From Linum tenue (Eukaryota > Streptophyta > Magnoliopsida > Malpighiales > Linaceae): 64,000 nt of DNA. Shown here in pieces: positions 11,587-24,093 of this stretch. The translations under genes and the position numbers were made by a program. Positions within the stretch are counted from its first letter, which is position 1; each line of letters begins with the position of its first letter. The notes beneath the pieces were generated by a model. That model saw only the letters and a list, made by a program, of their open reading frames with translations, made no database searches and was not told where the DNA came from. The stretch is taken from NCBI GenBank assembly GCA_946122785.1, contig CAMGYJ010000008.1:9015475-9079474 (forward strand), in the 5' to 3' direction.

Positions 11587-11633
11587 GAGGTCATAGAAGA
11601 GAACTCTGCTAGTCGGAGTTGCTCTTCTGCCTT
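11587..11633 (+). repeat. Hairpin repeat copy 7 (in unit 2)
   Basis: Counterpart of copy 2. GAGG/CCTT base, AGAAGAG/CTCTTCT stem, apical arms AACTCTG/CGGAGTT, with one G-U pair where copy 2 had A-U. A lone 5' arm (gatcctggaagagaactt, about 12040) without its partner may be a broken eighth copy. Confidence 0.7.
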
Positions 11634-14600
11634 GTCTGTCATTGTAATTGGTTCTTTGAGATATATGCTTATGCTGGTTCCGGAAGCAAGATGTCAATAT
11701 GACAACAGAGCTTGAAACTGTGTTGGTCCTTGTTGGTTCCGGAAGCAAGATGTCAATATGACAACAATGCTCCCCTCCATGACCAGTTCACCAATTTCCA
11801 CAGTATTTTGTGAACCGGAAGTGCTCGATGCAGTTTTATGCAGTAAGGTACATAAACCCAAGACGTGCTTTATCCATTAAAGCATTTTTTTTTTCCAGAA
11901 GCAAGATGTAGACTTAGTGTTCTTAGATGGCATGGCAGCTCCTAGAAGGCAACCTGGGAATTGTTTATATGGTGTCAGGTTATTTTAGCAAGACTCATTC
12001 ATTCCGATGGGAGTTCATTGTGTTGTAGTTTAGGACTTGAGATCCTGGAAGAGAACTTAAGAACCCTATAGCAAACAATGATCTATTGTTTATTCAATTC
12101 CATGTACCATATTATCTTTTGTTCTCTACTTGAGTCCTGATCTACAACATCCTTGGTTTTAATAAACATGTTAATTTTATTGAATAGTCTCTTCAACTTG
12201 CATAATAGTTGACTCTGATTGTGGAGCGAAATCTGTTCTAGGACTCTTGCAATGCTCAAGAAAATGTGTAGTTCTCTGAGACAGAACTTTGAAGTGCCTT
12301 GTGGAAATATTTCTGCTTTTCAATGGGGTTACACAATTGGTTACTGTATTGAATAAAGTATGACACAGTTTCATTTGTTTTGTGATCAATATAAACATCC
12401 ATTAAAGATTACGGTGAAGACACCCTTAATACTAGGCAGGGTGTCTTGTAAGGTTGTCGTAGTTTTTACTCCCCTTTCAGAATGCAGTAAGTACACTTTG
12501 TTTCATAATATAATTTTCATTCCGGATCATCCTTGATGCGTGGTCTATGGAAATATTAGGGGGCTTCAATTCTTGCATGTAGTGAGCATTTATTTTGTAG
12601 TGGTGGCCACTTTTATTGTCTGCATCTCATCGCTTATGTCAGAACAGAAAGTGTAGTAGTTGAAGTGTGTTGCAAGGAAACTTGTGATTGCAGCATACAG
12701 CAAAAGTTTTGTGCCCCAGGTTATTTTTCCTTCTACTGACCAAACGCATGTGGTATTAATCAGGAGATTGCAATTTCTCATATTACGTATTGGTGGGTGT
12801 AAAGTGAGTGCTTGTATAGGCATGTAAGGAGCATATAAGCGCAGAGGAAATGTTATCCCCATGTTATTGCTTAACAGAAGGGCAGACCAGGTGAGCAAGT
12901 TTGTTGTTTTGCTATGTTAGTTGTTGAATAAAGTGCCCTTGCGGGTGTTATATGATGAGGAAGATAGTTATGTGATTTGCACTCAATAACTGATCGTGTG
13001 GTGATTGTTGGAAAATTCAATGCAACATCGAGGTTCCACTCCAATTACGAAGTTTGTTTGTATTGGAGGCAGATGAGCAAGAAGAATTCGAGTTTCGGGA
13101 TCAAAGTTTGCCATAATGGGTATAATTCTTGTTTGATTTTTCCTATTCCAGAAACCAAGTAGTTACAAAGTTTGCCATGATGATATGTGATTTGAGGAGG
13201 GCAAGCAGGAAAGCTGAAACCCAAGTTGTGATTTATTCGTGGTGGGTTAGCTGCTTCATAGTGGTATATATGTGAATTGTGATGGTAGAAGATGATACTG
13301 TACTCCAGTGACTCATTATCTGGTCGCTGAGTAGCTTGCTATACATGGCATTGGTCTGCAAACGGTCAGTCCAGCAATTTGAAATGACATAGAAGCCTGT
13401 AAACTGATTCTATATAGAGTCCGGGATGGGAGTTGATTTTCCTCTGATATGAGAATTCCATCTTAAGTTCAGGAATCGTGTACTCTATTGGTGAAGGTAT
13501 TTAAACTACCCAACAGTCTTGGTTTTATCATTTGATCTTGCAGATGTAGCTACCTTCTGATATTGTGAACTTGGTCAGTTGGGGAGAGGTGGATACAAAT
13601 GTGAAAAGAGTTCTTGTCTCTCTTCTGCAAAAGCTTTTGATTCACCATCATCCCCATGACGTAGACTACCTTGGCGTTGTTTTCTTCCCAATGAACTGTG
13701 TTATTAAGAGCTTTTGGCATCTAGAATTAGGGAATCCGTGCTCTAAGTATTGACGAAAGTTCTCAAGGGGTTGAGTGAGTACTCAGTGCTTCTGTATCTT
13801 TTTAATTGCCTCGTTAACCTCCCTTGGTCAGCAATTTTCTTTATTATAGCAAATTTTGAAATCTCCTTCTCTGATGCCATTCCCTTGATGGAAGACGAGT
13901 TATGTCAGTTGAGAAAGCATAATAGAAGGTTAGCAACAACTTTATTGGTCAAACGAAATTCCAAATATTGCTCTGCGAACTTGCAAGATGAGGAGAGGGA
14001 AATGGATGCCAGGATTTGCATGCAAGATGTCGATTCTATAATAGTATTGGTTGTGTGAAGGATAGTTTTCCAATTAAGTTTGCATGGTCCTCCTTCAATA
14101 ACAAGTCCGAACTGATTAGACTTGGATCTTATTTCCCATATTTTGGTATTTGATCAGCTCAATTTCCTACGTCCTTCCAGCTTCCTGCCACAACCAAGAT
14201 AAGCCATTACTTGACACTGGGGAGCTTTTAGAGGTACTGGTGGTATCATGTCCCCGCTTACAAACTTTGCTGTAATGATTACGTCTTTTCGCTCTGCACT
14301 GTCTTATGAATTATTGTTGCTATTATGATCATGGTTCCATGTTCATTGCATGTCCTAGTGTTTTACTCGTTGCCTTATTTACCAACCATGAGGCCTCTTT
14401 GATCTTGATTGTCAGAGAAGGAACATGTAATGATTGTGGTTCATACTCACGGTATGACTTGTGTTCATGTAGTTCCATATTATAGATTCTACACGATGAT
14501 GATTTATACCCCTTCTAAGGTTGTGACAGTACACCATCTACCAAAATAGATGCTCCTTCAATCGTTTAGTGTTTGCACCAGGCATAAGAGACCCCATCAA

Positions 14601-14850
14601 AGTCGGAAATCGGTGACTGATTAAACGATTTGTCATTTGCTGGAAATTTGATTTCTTCATGGGACATACTCAGAGTGCATCAAGAAGATGGAGCAAGCAT
14701 AAGGAAGAGAATCAGTGAGGAGTTGACATGTCAACTTTAAGGTTGACGAGTGTAATATGGTACATTTTATGAATCCCATGTGATATCATATGATGCCTTG
14801 TTCAATTATCTAGCATGTCCTATAACCGCCCTTATTGATTTCTTTCACAG

Positions 14851-15053
14851 AATCAGACCTTGCACAGTTGCACTCCACTACCCTCTGCCATGTACCAACA
14901 AGCTACATTGATTCAAGAATCTTCAGTTTGCAGGTTGTATCCCAATGCAGGAAGCTCCAATAAAGACAAGTCAATGAATTATTACTACACCTTTGTAAAG
15001 TTGCAATCCAACACAACTGTCAAAACCGTTGTGCGGATACTGGAAACAGATTG
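14851..15053 (+). other. Candidate exon, unidentified
   Basis: A strong acceptor (tttctttcacag) ends at 14850 and a strong donor (ATTG|GTGAGTA) begins at 15054. One frame is open throughout and reads LHSCTPLPSAMYQQATLIQE in part, ending with VKTVVRILETDW. I do not recognise it. It may be a 3' exon of the preceding transcription unit or part of a broken gene. Confidence 0.35.
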
Positions 15054-15500
15054 GTGAGTAGCCCTTTATGATAAGCCTTATTTGCATGATTATCTTGGAG
15101 TGGGTTTGGGTAGTGATTCTTCTACTGCAGGGGGGTATTGGTTACCATTATACTAAAACAGTACCGATCAGTTTTCTGACCAAATTGCAAGTATCCATAT
15201 TCAAGTAACAAAGGGGACTCCTTCCATTTTCTGCCATTTGCCTTGAAAACAGTAACAAGAAAAGGATTTCTCGATTATATCAGAGAAGATACACAGGGTA
15301 CAAAAGAAGAGAAGGAACATAGGCCGTTCACTTTTACATGAGACTTGATATTGAATGCAGAAATGATGATGAAGAAGAAGAAAATAAGTCTTGGCACAGT
15401 TTTCTGATGTTCTAGGAACAATAGTTCAACCTGCTCTACTCTCAAAGTCTATTGTGTAACAATGACTACTACTACAACACGAGCAAAGCCCCGGGTAGAG

Positions 15501-18500
15501 TTACAGACGCAAAATTATTCTCCTAGTCATTGTCAAACACCTCGAGCTCTTTCTCAGTATAGAATCTGACCATCTTGCAGACTCGACCCCTTTCGTTAAC
15601 AAATTGACCCCATCTTGTGTAGGCACCAAGACGCCCTTAGATGCTCCATACCTAAGCATTGGGAATGAGTGATAAGAGCGTGCTGAAAGCTTGTTAATGG
15701 ATGAACCAACAAGCAAAGAAGATTTAATGTTTTCGGCTGACATTATTGCCTTCGACACTCCAGTTGCTTTCTTCTCCTGCACAATTACATATGATGGAAC
15801 AACCAAGCAACAATGTTCATATTGAATGAAGGTAGTAGAGATGTTTGAAGAAGCAAGGATGTTCACAGTTTTCTGATGAATGAAGCAGGGAAGGGAACTT
15901 AATATTAAATCAAGATTGTACAAAGATTTCAAGAGACCTTTACACATGAAGCTCTCTGCATATGTGGCCCAAACAGCCATGAATCTCCTTTTAACTCAGT
16001 TTTGCTAACACTTGATTTGCTTGAGAAACTAACACAAGACACCCAAACACAGAATTAGAGAAGACATTGAGGAAACTGCAACACTTAGTTGGAAGGACAA
16101 AAGGAAACTACGACAGGTTGATGGAGAATCATAGAAACAAGAGTTGCCAAACATGTTAAATCGTCAGTCGAGAGGGGGGAAGACGCCAAAGAACAACCGA
16201 CGCTTACCACTCCATGTGATTCACACAAATGTCTTGAGATGTTAACAAAAAGCCCGAGTCTTCAAGAAAGGAAGCAACATCATCTACAATCAGCTTCAAA
16301 TCCCCACGTTCTTGTATTACCTGTTAGAAGTTATAAGCAGCAAAAAAAAAAACAAGAAGGTTGCACCTTTGGCAACAAGCTATAACACTTAATTAAACAG
16401 AAATGGAAAGGACAAGATACAAACCTCATATCTTGCTGAGTGAAGATACCAATTTATATGTTGTGCAGACCTTTCGAATATCTTTGTTAATAATAATGCA
16501 GAAGAAATCACCGATTGTTTCTCCTTGACAAGCTGAACAGTAACACTGTCCTCGCTTTTTCCGGTTAAGGAGATTTCTTCGTCAAGCACTTTCTTCAATT
16601 GATGCAGTAAATATTCATAAACAGTTGGGGGAGACTTTTTATTGCCCACTATATGGAAAGACATTTGAGGAATTAGTGGATGGTCCAGCCGAAGAAGAAT
16701 TTGTACGGCCATTAGAGCAGCTGTGAACTCAACAATGCGCCCCTCTGTCATATAGATGAAACATAATTCGGCAAGATAGGTGGGACAGATGACCTTTGCA
16801 GGGTTACGATGCTTAAGCTGTAACTGCAGCATGCATTGCATCTTTTCTACCTGTAGGTGTTACGAATAGCACATCACAGATGAGAAAGCAAAAAAATGTT
16901 TCCCATAAAACTATTGTGGAACAAAAGGATTGAGAGACACGAGTTCAAGAGGAAAATTCAAACCAAGTCAGGGAGGCAAAATATGAAAAGCAACTTGAAA
17001 ACAGAATTTTGGGGGCTCCATTCCTTCAGATAAGGATGATGGCTGCAGAAGGCCAAGAAACAACAGTGAATCATAGACACATTTGTGCATGGTATTCAAG
17101 CACTAAATCCAGAACGGAACGTGTAAGTTTTGCCTGTACTGAGAAGTGAGAATGGCATAACAAAACCAAGTAGTGAATAGAATTACCACAACTTCCCAAT
17201 AGCCCTACTGAATCGTGAACCAAGAACTTCACTTCTGCAAACATGCACCGGTCGAATCAAGAAGACCAATTCGAGATATGCTTCTTTATGGCTTGCACTA
17301 CACGGTAATACCAATCAGCGATTAACTTTGGAACAGGTCAAATGCATAAACAGTAAGAAAAGACACCTTGAACATAGGATTCGTTCTTTTCACATCTAAC
17401 ATAGACAGAAACCTACAACTACAATCCCAACTGAATGCGAGGGAGATAGCAAGACAGACAAGACAATGCAAGGGATTAACAGGAAGCGTATAACGGAATG
17501 CAAGGCTGCTGTGACTGGTGGTGTTGGGAATAGAAACTTCTTGGTTACTACAGTTATAAGGCTGGGATAGTTACCTGCCATAGTCTTTAATCTCTGAATG
17601 ATAGGGACGTGATATAATAGGGCTGTCAAGGCAACAAAAACACAGACACACAGATTATTATGTTATAAAGATTGAAACTTTATAAAACAACCAAGTGGAA
17701 GCTGGTTCGGGGTAAGTTGATAGAAGTACCAATCCAGAGAAGTCAAGGGGAACCCAGCTCCCTCTAACACAGTCTTGACCTGTTGAGCAATTGGGGTATT
17801 CGAAAGATGCTCCTTTTCTAAGGTTGCCACTAAGAAAGACAACTGGGGGCCAGCCCTGTGAAAGACTTCAAGTAATCGCAGGGAAGTGGCAAGAATCGAC
17901 CTCTTCAACTCCAAAGACGACGACTTGTTGCTCATTTGGCTGGGATCGTGGTGTCGAATGCTGAGGCTGTCAGCGGTCACGACTGTTAGCTGAGCGGTAA
18001 GGAAATCGCGGAGGGAGAAAAGCTCCAGACGATCCTTAAACATTGGTATGGCGCGAAAGAATGTCGGGGAGAGAACTCGATCAGGGACTACAAGCAGAAG
18101 CCAGAGCAGCTGTGTCGCCTGACCATTGACTGCATACTCCAAGGCTTTCGACTCGATGTTAATGGAACTGATGCCTCCCAGCAGCTTCACGGTGTGCCAC
18201 CAGGCAAAATTGCCGGGCTCGGAGATCCATTCCGGCAGCCAGAGGATCAACTGAGAGAGCGTAATTTCTTCACCCAGCTTCTTCTTCCTTTCCTCGCAAC
18301 TTGCCTCGAATGCCAAGTCGATGACTTCACCCCCATATTCATCCTTAGGAATATTTGAATAGGAATCCGAACCGTCCGGCAAGAAATTATCCCTGGGATG
18401 AATCCGATGGCGAAGAAAAAGCTGCAACCCCTGATGAAACCCTAGCTTAGCAGCATAGCACATCGGCCGTTGGCCGTTTGCTAGCCGACGGCGGAGATCC

Positions 18501-18670
18501 AGCTGATTGTGAGCGACTTTGCGATCCAGAAGTGCGGTGATGCAACCGATTGCTCTCGACTCTAACAGCTTCTGCACCAGCTGGGGAGGGCAGTATTCGC
18601 ATTCACTATCCAAACTCGCTAAAAACGATTCCACGTCATCCTCTTCCACCGCCGCCTCCTTCTTCGACAT
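15501..18670 (-). CDS. Ankyrin-like protein, paralogue of the zinc-finger gene, seven exons
   Basis: The start is the ATG at 18670 (MSKKEAAVEEDDVESFLASLD); an upstream in-frame TTG is not used. Exons, high to low: 18670-17730, 17622-17575, 17291-17187, 17042-16964, 16850-16425, 16320-16208, then a last exon ending at 15501. Phases agree through exon 6. The last acceptor is uncertain: the obvious site (gtgcag before 15778) leads to an early stop, while one at 15897 keeps the frame and gives about 702 aa. It is collinear with the 1540-4364 protein (AIGCITALLDRKVAHNQLDL, WLLLVVPDRVLSPTFFR, YLAELCFIYMTEGRIV, SARSYHSFPMLRYG) but lacks the C2H2 finger. One ankyrin-like repeat is visible (PMCYAAKLGFHQGLQLFLRH). 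The LINE begins about 225 bp upstream of the start. Function is unknown. Confidence 0.7.
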
Positions 18671-18894
18671 GACTGTTTTTCTGCTACAGAATGCAACCGT
18701 CAAAGCCAGAGGAATTGAGCTTGCGCGGCGGAGAAAGAGGCTGCCTTGTTTCTAGGATTTATTCAAGGGTTCCATTTTGTGGTTGTGGGTTTTATATCGA
18801 AGTTAAATAATTAATAAATCAACCCGCGAAGCCCCCTAAACCTAACTAACTAACTAACTTCCCCTGTTTCATATAATTTGTTCGGTTGAAGGGG
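18671..18894. other. Short leader/promoter of the ankyrin-like gene
   Basis: Only about 225 bp separate the start codon from the 5' edge of the LINE. It contains 'taactaactaactaac' near 18843-18858 and no clear TATA box on the minus strand. Confidence 0.35.
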
Positions 18895-18897
18895 CCA

Positions 18898-19982
18898 ATG
18901 GGTTTAGGGGCAATTATGCTCGCATCTGTGTGGAGATTGACCTAACGAAGAAGCTAATTTCAAAATATAGAATCAAGAGGAGAGTAAGGCGTGTCGAGTA
19001 TGAAGGGTTGCACACTGTTTGTTACGATTGCGGGCTCTATGGCCACTCCTCAGACATCTGCCCGCAAAGACTTGCAAGTGCGAATATCACTAGCACTGAT
19101 CAAAGCAAGGAACCGAGCTCCTCACAGGCAAGCCAGGATATCAGGCCGGAAATTCTTGAAGACTATGGACCATGGATGCTTGCAACAAGACCAAAGAGAA
19201 GAAGCAATCAGCTAAAGCAGAAAAAAGCCGAAGAGAAAGGAAAGGATACACCCTCATCCGCGGAAACCAAAGCTTCAGGATCACGATTCAGTGCACTGGA
19301 GACTGATGAAATGGATGTCAATGAAGGGGAAGAAGAAGCAGAAATAACAGTTGAGCAGCAGAAGGAACATATTGGAGGAGCAGAGCATCAACAGGAAAAT
19401 ACAAATGAAGATCATGGGGAGAAAGTTCAAGAAGGAAAAAAGATGGAGAAGAAGAAAAGCGGCCAAAAAGGAAAAAAAGAAGGGAAAGACAGCAATGATG
19501 CAAAAACCAACTTGAAGCAGCTCACAAGAAAGGACCATCAAAAACCAACCCCGGAACCGCGCAAGCAAACTGAAAGCCTGACTAATTCTCTGAAGATTGG
19601 TAAGGATTCCAGAAGCAGTTTGGAGGTCAAGGCTAAGGATGGATTGTCCTCAATTGGAACTGCTAGTTATAACAAGAGTTCTGGGGAGAAAACAACACCT
19701 ACCTCATTCATGAAGAGCAATATCAAAGTCTCTTCTGTTGAAGCCAAATCAGGCCACAAGCCAAAGATGAGGCAAATTCCTAATGAGAGGAAGGAGAGTG
19801 AAGACCTTAGCAACGATTTCAAGAAGCAAAACAACCTGTTGGGCAACCCAAGGAAGATTAACTTCGACCTTAGCAAAGATGGTGTCAAAACAGTGCCAGA
19901 AAGTGCAATTTCTCAAATGGAAACTGCCTGTAGTAGCAGCCCATTGGGAGATGAGACGGCGATGGCCGTCGACAAGTGCTGA
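18898..19982 (+). pseudogene. LINE ORF1 remnant (zinc-knuckle nucleic-acid-binding protein)
   Basis: An open frame with the CCHC knuckle CYDCGLYGHSSDIC soon after RRVEYEGLHTV. A long polar, Lys/Glu-rich low-complexity tail follows (for example EKKKSGQKGKKEGK). Plant L1 ORF1 proteins have DUF4283, this knuckle, then a disordered tail; only the last two remain here. The family role is to coat LINE RNA. It ends 47 bp before the ORF2 start. Confidence 0.85.
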
Positions 19983-20029
19983 TTCCGACCAAAGGGTCGA
20001 CACAGGGAAGCTTTTCTGAAACCTTTTTC

Positions 20030-23000
20030 ATGGTTAAAGTTCTTTCCTGGAATTGCAGGGGGTGCAAAACACCCTAAGTTTCTTGCCACTCTTAAGTTGT
20101 ATAAGGCCACTTTTTGCCCTGATGTTGTTTGTATCCTGGAACCAAGAATCAGTGGGAAGGATGCTGTTAAGGTTATCATGTCCACTGGTTTTGACTCTTG
20201 GAAAGTGTCTGAGGCGATTGGTTTCAGTGGAGGTATCTGGGTCCTTTGGGATAGCAGTAAACTGAACCTGGAGCTAGTTGACAACCACAGACAACTCCTC
20301 CACCTCAAATGTGTCATTAGAGGAAGAGAGGAGTACTTCCTGACTGTTGTCTACGCTAGCCCTAATGAGCACGACAGAGGAAGCCTCTGAAATGAGCTGA
20401 AAAGAATTGAAAGAAGCACCTCCCTACCTTGGCTGATTACTGGAGACTTCAACTCGATCACCAGACCCTCAGAAAAACAAGGAGGCGCTCCTTTTAACTC
20501 TGCTAAAGCCAGTGCTTTCAATGATTGTATTGATGAATGTGGGTTCATTGACCTGGGATATATTGGTCCCAACTTCACTTGGTTCACCAGCAATTCTAGA
20601 CTTAAGGAGAGGCTTGACAGAAGCCTATGCAACATTGAATGGCAGCAGCAGTTCCCCCGACCACTGTGACACACCTGCCAAGGGTCAAGTCTGATCACAG
20701 ACCAATCCTGACTGACTCTTCCCCAAATATGGGAAGGAATAATCTGGTGAGAAGGTTCCATTTTTTGGCTTCTTGGTTAGATCATAAAGAATTCTTTCCC
20801 TTTGTCTCCAACTCTTGGACTGTTGGCTGTGACTTTCTTCCCTCTCTGCAGATCCTTGCTGGGAAGCTCACTGTCTGGAACAAGGAGGTCTATGGGAACA
20901 TTTTCAAAAGGAAAAAGGAATTGCTCCATTCTCTCAAGTCCCTTGAACTGCTCAATCAAAGGAATCCCTCCAACAGTTCATGTGCTAATGAGCAGAAAAC
21001 TAGAGAAGAATTGGAGTGTGTTCTCTAGCAGGAGGAGATGCTCTGGATCCAGAAGTCAAGAGCACAATGGACTACCAAAGGGGACCTTAATACTAGATAC
21101 TTCCACAACTGCACGCTGAGCAGGAGGAAGAGGAACAAAATCATGGCCCTCAAAGATGAGCAAGGGAACTGGGAAACAAACCCTGTGGTGCTTCAGTCGA
21201 TGGCCAGAAATCATTTTGTGTCACTTTTCACAAAGGATAATGGGGATAAAGGACCTACAATTGCTGCTGCATTCCCAGACATTGATGATGCTGTTGTGAG
21301 GCAACTTGGGAAACCCCCCTCACCTGATGTGATCAAAGCAATCATCATGTCTATGAATGGTCTCAAAGCTCCAGGAAAAGATGGGTTTCATGCCCTCTTT
21401 TACCAAAAATGCTGGAGTACTATTGGACTGGACTTTGCTAACTTTGTTGCCACTTGTTTCAGGGACCCTAGTAGAATCCAATTTATGAATGAGACTCTGC
21501 TTGCCCTGATCCCCAAAGTGGATGCCCCCTCTTCGATGAACCAATTTAGGCCAATCAGCCTGTGTAATGTTGGATACAAGGTGGTGGCAAAGAGCTTGGC
21601 TGACAACCTCAAGAAGCTCATGCCCCATCTGGTGCACCAGAACCAGTCCAGTTTTGTCCCTAAGAGGCATATAACTGATAACATCATTATCTTGCAGGAA
21701 ACAGTGCATTCAATGCTTAGGAAAACTGGGAAGAAAGGCTACATGCTGCTGAAAGTTGATCTTGCAAAAGCATATAATAGGATTGATTGGAGCTTCTTGG
21801 AAGAAACCCTGTTGGCTGCTCATCTCCCACAGGATTTTTTCAACCTCATCATGGCCTGTGTCACCACAACCTCCTTTCAAGTGCTGTGGAATGGTGGAGA
21901 AACTGAGAGCTTCAAGCCTTCTCGAGGTCTCAGACAGGGATGCCCCCTTTCACCTTACCTCTTTACTTTATGTGTTGAACGCTTGAGTCACTGCATTCTG
22001 AAAGAGCATAAGGATGGAAACTGGAAACCTGTTTGTTTATCTCCTAATGGCCATGCACTAACTCATCTCTTCTTTGCTGATGACTTAGTACTCTTTTCCC
22101 ATGCCTGCACTGAACAAGCGAATATTGTTCTGGATTGCCTTGGTTCTTTCTGCTTAGCTTCTGGTGAACTAGTTAGTAAAGAAAAATCTCGTGTTTTCTT
22201 TTCTAAGAATGTCAAAACCAACACTAGGCAGAACATTTGCTTGAAACTTGGCATCCAGGAAACGAATGATTTGGGTAAGTATCTTGGTGTTCCTGTTATT
22301 CATGGGAGGATCACTAGGAATACCTATAAGTATATCCTTGATAGAATTGACAGAAGTCTTGCTTCATGGAAAGCCAGAACCCTCTCACTTGCTGGAAGGG
22401 TAACTCTTGCTACTTCAGTTTTGAATGCCATCCCTACATATGCTATGCAAACTACTCCTATTCCCCTTACTGTGTGTGACATCATTGATAAAAAATCCGT
22501 GGATTTGTTTGGGGATCCCAGGAAGGGAAAAGAAAAGCTCACCTGGTTTCTTGGGAGCAAATCTGTAAACCTAAGAAGATGGGGGGGTTGGGACTTAGAT
22601 CTGCTCGTTGCTTGAATAAAGCTTACATGATTAAACTTGCTTGGCACATTTTCAACAACAGAGGAATGGGGAAATCATTTCAATGAAAAAATCCAACCAT
22701 TCTAGTTTGTGGAAAGCTATTGTGCAGGCTATGCCCCTTATGAAAGAAGCATCCTGCTGGAGCATTCGTGATGGGGAGACAACCTGCTTCTGGAAGCATC
22801 CATGGCTGGATTGTGGAGTAATCCTCGAAGATCATCTCTCTAGGGACATTACAACTGAGGAAAGAGAGTCACCAGTCTCCAATTGTGTTACCCAAACAGG
22901 TGAGTGGAACTGGGAACGCCTGCAGCCAGCCACTCCTCCCTGATGAGTTGCTGTCTTTGATTGCAGGAGCAGCACCGCCAAAGCCTGAGCTTGGAGAGGA

Positions 23001-24093
23001 CAAGATGTCATGGGGGCTGGAACGTGATGGTAGATTCCGACTGAAGTCTGCCTACATGCTTGCTGCGAACCTGGAGGAGGAACAAGAAATGCAGAAGTGG
23101 AAAAATCTCTGGAAATGGAGGGGACCAAGCAGAATCAAGCATTTCCTCTGGCTGATTCTACATGACAGGATCTTCACTAACAAGGAGCGTGCAAGAAGAG
23201 GCATCACAACCAATGCAAATTGCAACATTTGCAGGGACAAGGAAGAAACAACTGAACATATTTTGAGAAGCTGCGAGAGAGCCAAGGTTATTTGGGAGAA
23301 GTTCAGAAACATGCTGACAGCCAGAAATATGAACTTGCCCTTCCAGGATTGGCTTCTGGACAACCTCTGCAATGAAGAGAATGGTGTGAACTTTGGGGTT
23401 ATTTGCTGGAACCTTTGGAAACAACGCAACGAGGAGGTCATGGAAGGCAAGCAATTCCAGGCGCAGGGGCTTTGCTGCAGAATCAATGCGTGGATTAACA
23501 TCATCAAGGAAGCACAGAAGTGGAATCAGAATGTTAACAACATTACTGAGAGATCCTACCAACAACGACAGATTGCCTGGAATTGTCCGCCTGAAGGCTG
23601 GATCCAAATTCAAACGGATGGCTCTGTTCTGCAACCATCAGGAAAAGCTGCTGCAGGGGGCTTGCTTAGGGATCATCTGGGGAAATGCAAGGAAGCCTTC
23701 GTGTGTAATCTTGGAACTTGCTCCATTACAAGTGCAGAACTGAAGGGAGCAGTGACAGGTCTTCGGATTGCGTGGGAAAGAGGCTACAGAAGAGTGCATC
23801 TCAACCTGGACTCTACCACTGCAATAAGCATCATCAAGAACCACTCGGAGACTGATCACAGCCATGGCATCATAGCCAAGGAGTTTGAGTTCTTACTGAA
23901 TCTTGATTGGGAGGTTATTGTATCCCATGTATATAGAGAAGCAAATTTTGCTGCTGATTTCCTTGCAAATAGGGGTCACTTAGTTCATTTTGGTACACAT
24001 CCTTTCAATGTGTACGACCCTGAACTTGAACATTGGCTTCTCCACGACATGATTGGTATCCATCATGATCGTTTGATTTCTAATACGAACTAG
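20030..24093 (+). pseudogene. LINE ORF2 remnant: endonuclease, reverse transcriptase, RNase H
   Basis: Starts MVKVLSWNCRGC (AP-endonuclease motif). Lesions: frameshift near 20075; TGA at 20388; frameshift near 20660; TAG at 21026; frameshift near 22540; frame changes near 22670 and near 22935. Between them the domains are easy to read. Endonuclease: LITGDFNSI, NFTWF, SDHRPIL. Reverse transcriptase: FRPISLCNVGYKVVAK, GLRQGCPLSPYLF, and the catalytic FFADDLVLF. The zf-RVT region includes CNICRDKEETTEHIL. RNase H: QTDGS, TSAELKG, NLDSTTA, REANFAADFLANRG. With at least seven breaks it cannot encode an active ORF2 protein. Confidence 0.9.

Larger units (their letters stand above)
11040..13180. repeat. 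Tandem duplication, unit 2 (shorter copy)
   Basis: Shares its start (gactgacgacgggtgatg) and end (ttacaaagtttgccatg) phrases with unit 1, in the same order, with many substitutions and indels. It lacks roughly 1.5 kb present in unit 1. It also has its own small tandem repeat: 'ggttccggaagcaagatg' occurs at about 11676 and 11735. Confidence 0.75.
7066..15053 (+). ncRNA. Putative long, possibly spliced transcription unit without convincing coding potential
   Basis: The extent is inferred, not proven. Downstream of the TATA box there is an ATG at 7108 followed within a few codons by a consensus donor (A|GTAAGTAAAG, near 7123). No frame longer than about 100 codons on the plus strand of this tract shows a known domain. 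Candidate 3' pieces are an open stretch at about 13888-14058 (EDELCQLRKHNRRLATTLL, coiled-coil-like) and a well-bounded exon at 14851-15053. The body contains two related blocks and seven structured hairpins, listed separately. It could be a non-coding RNA gene, a host gene for intron-borne small RNAs, or a decayed protein gene. Strand is set by the promoter and these signals. Confidence 0.35.

Noticed and set aside
18671..18703. Start of the ankyrin-like gene at 18703
   Set aside because: That codon is TTG; the first ATG in frame is at 18670 and matches the paralogue's homology start.
19281..19568. Minus-strand Phe/Leu-rich frame that looks like a membrane protein
   Set aside because: Antisense of the Lys/Glu-rich LINE ORF1 tail.
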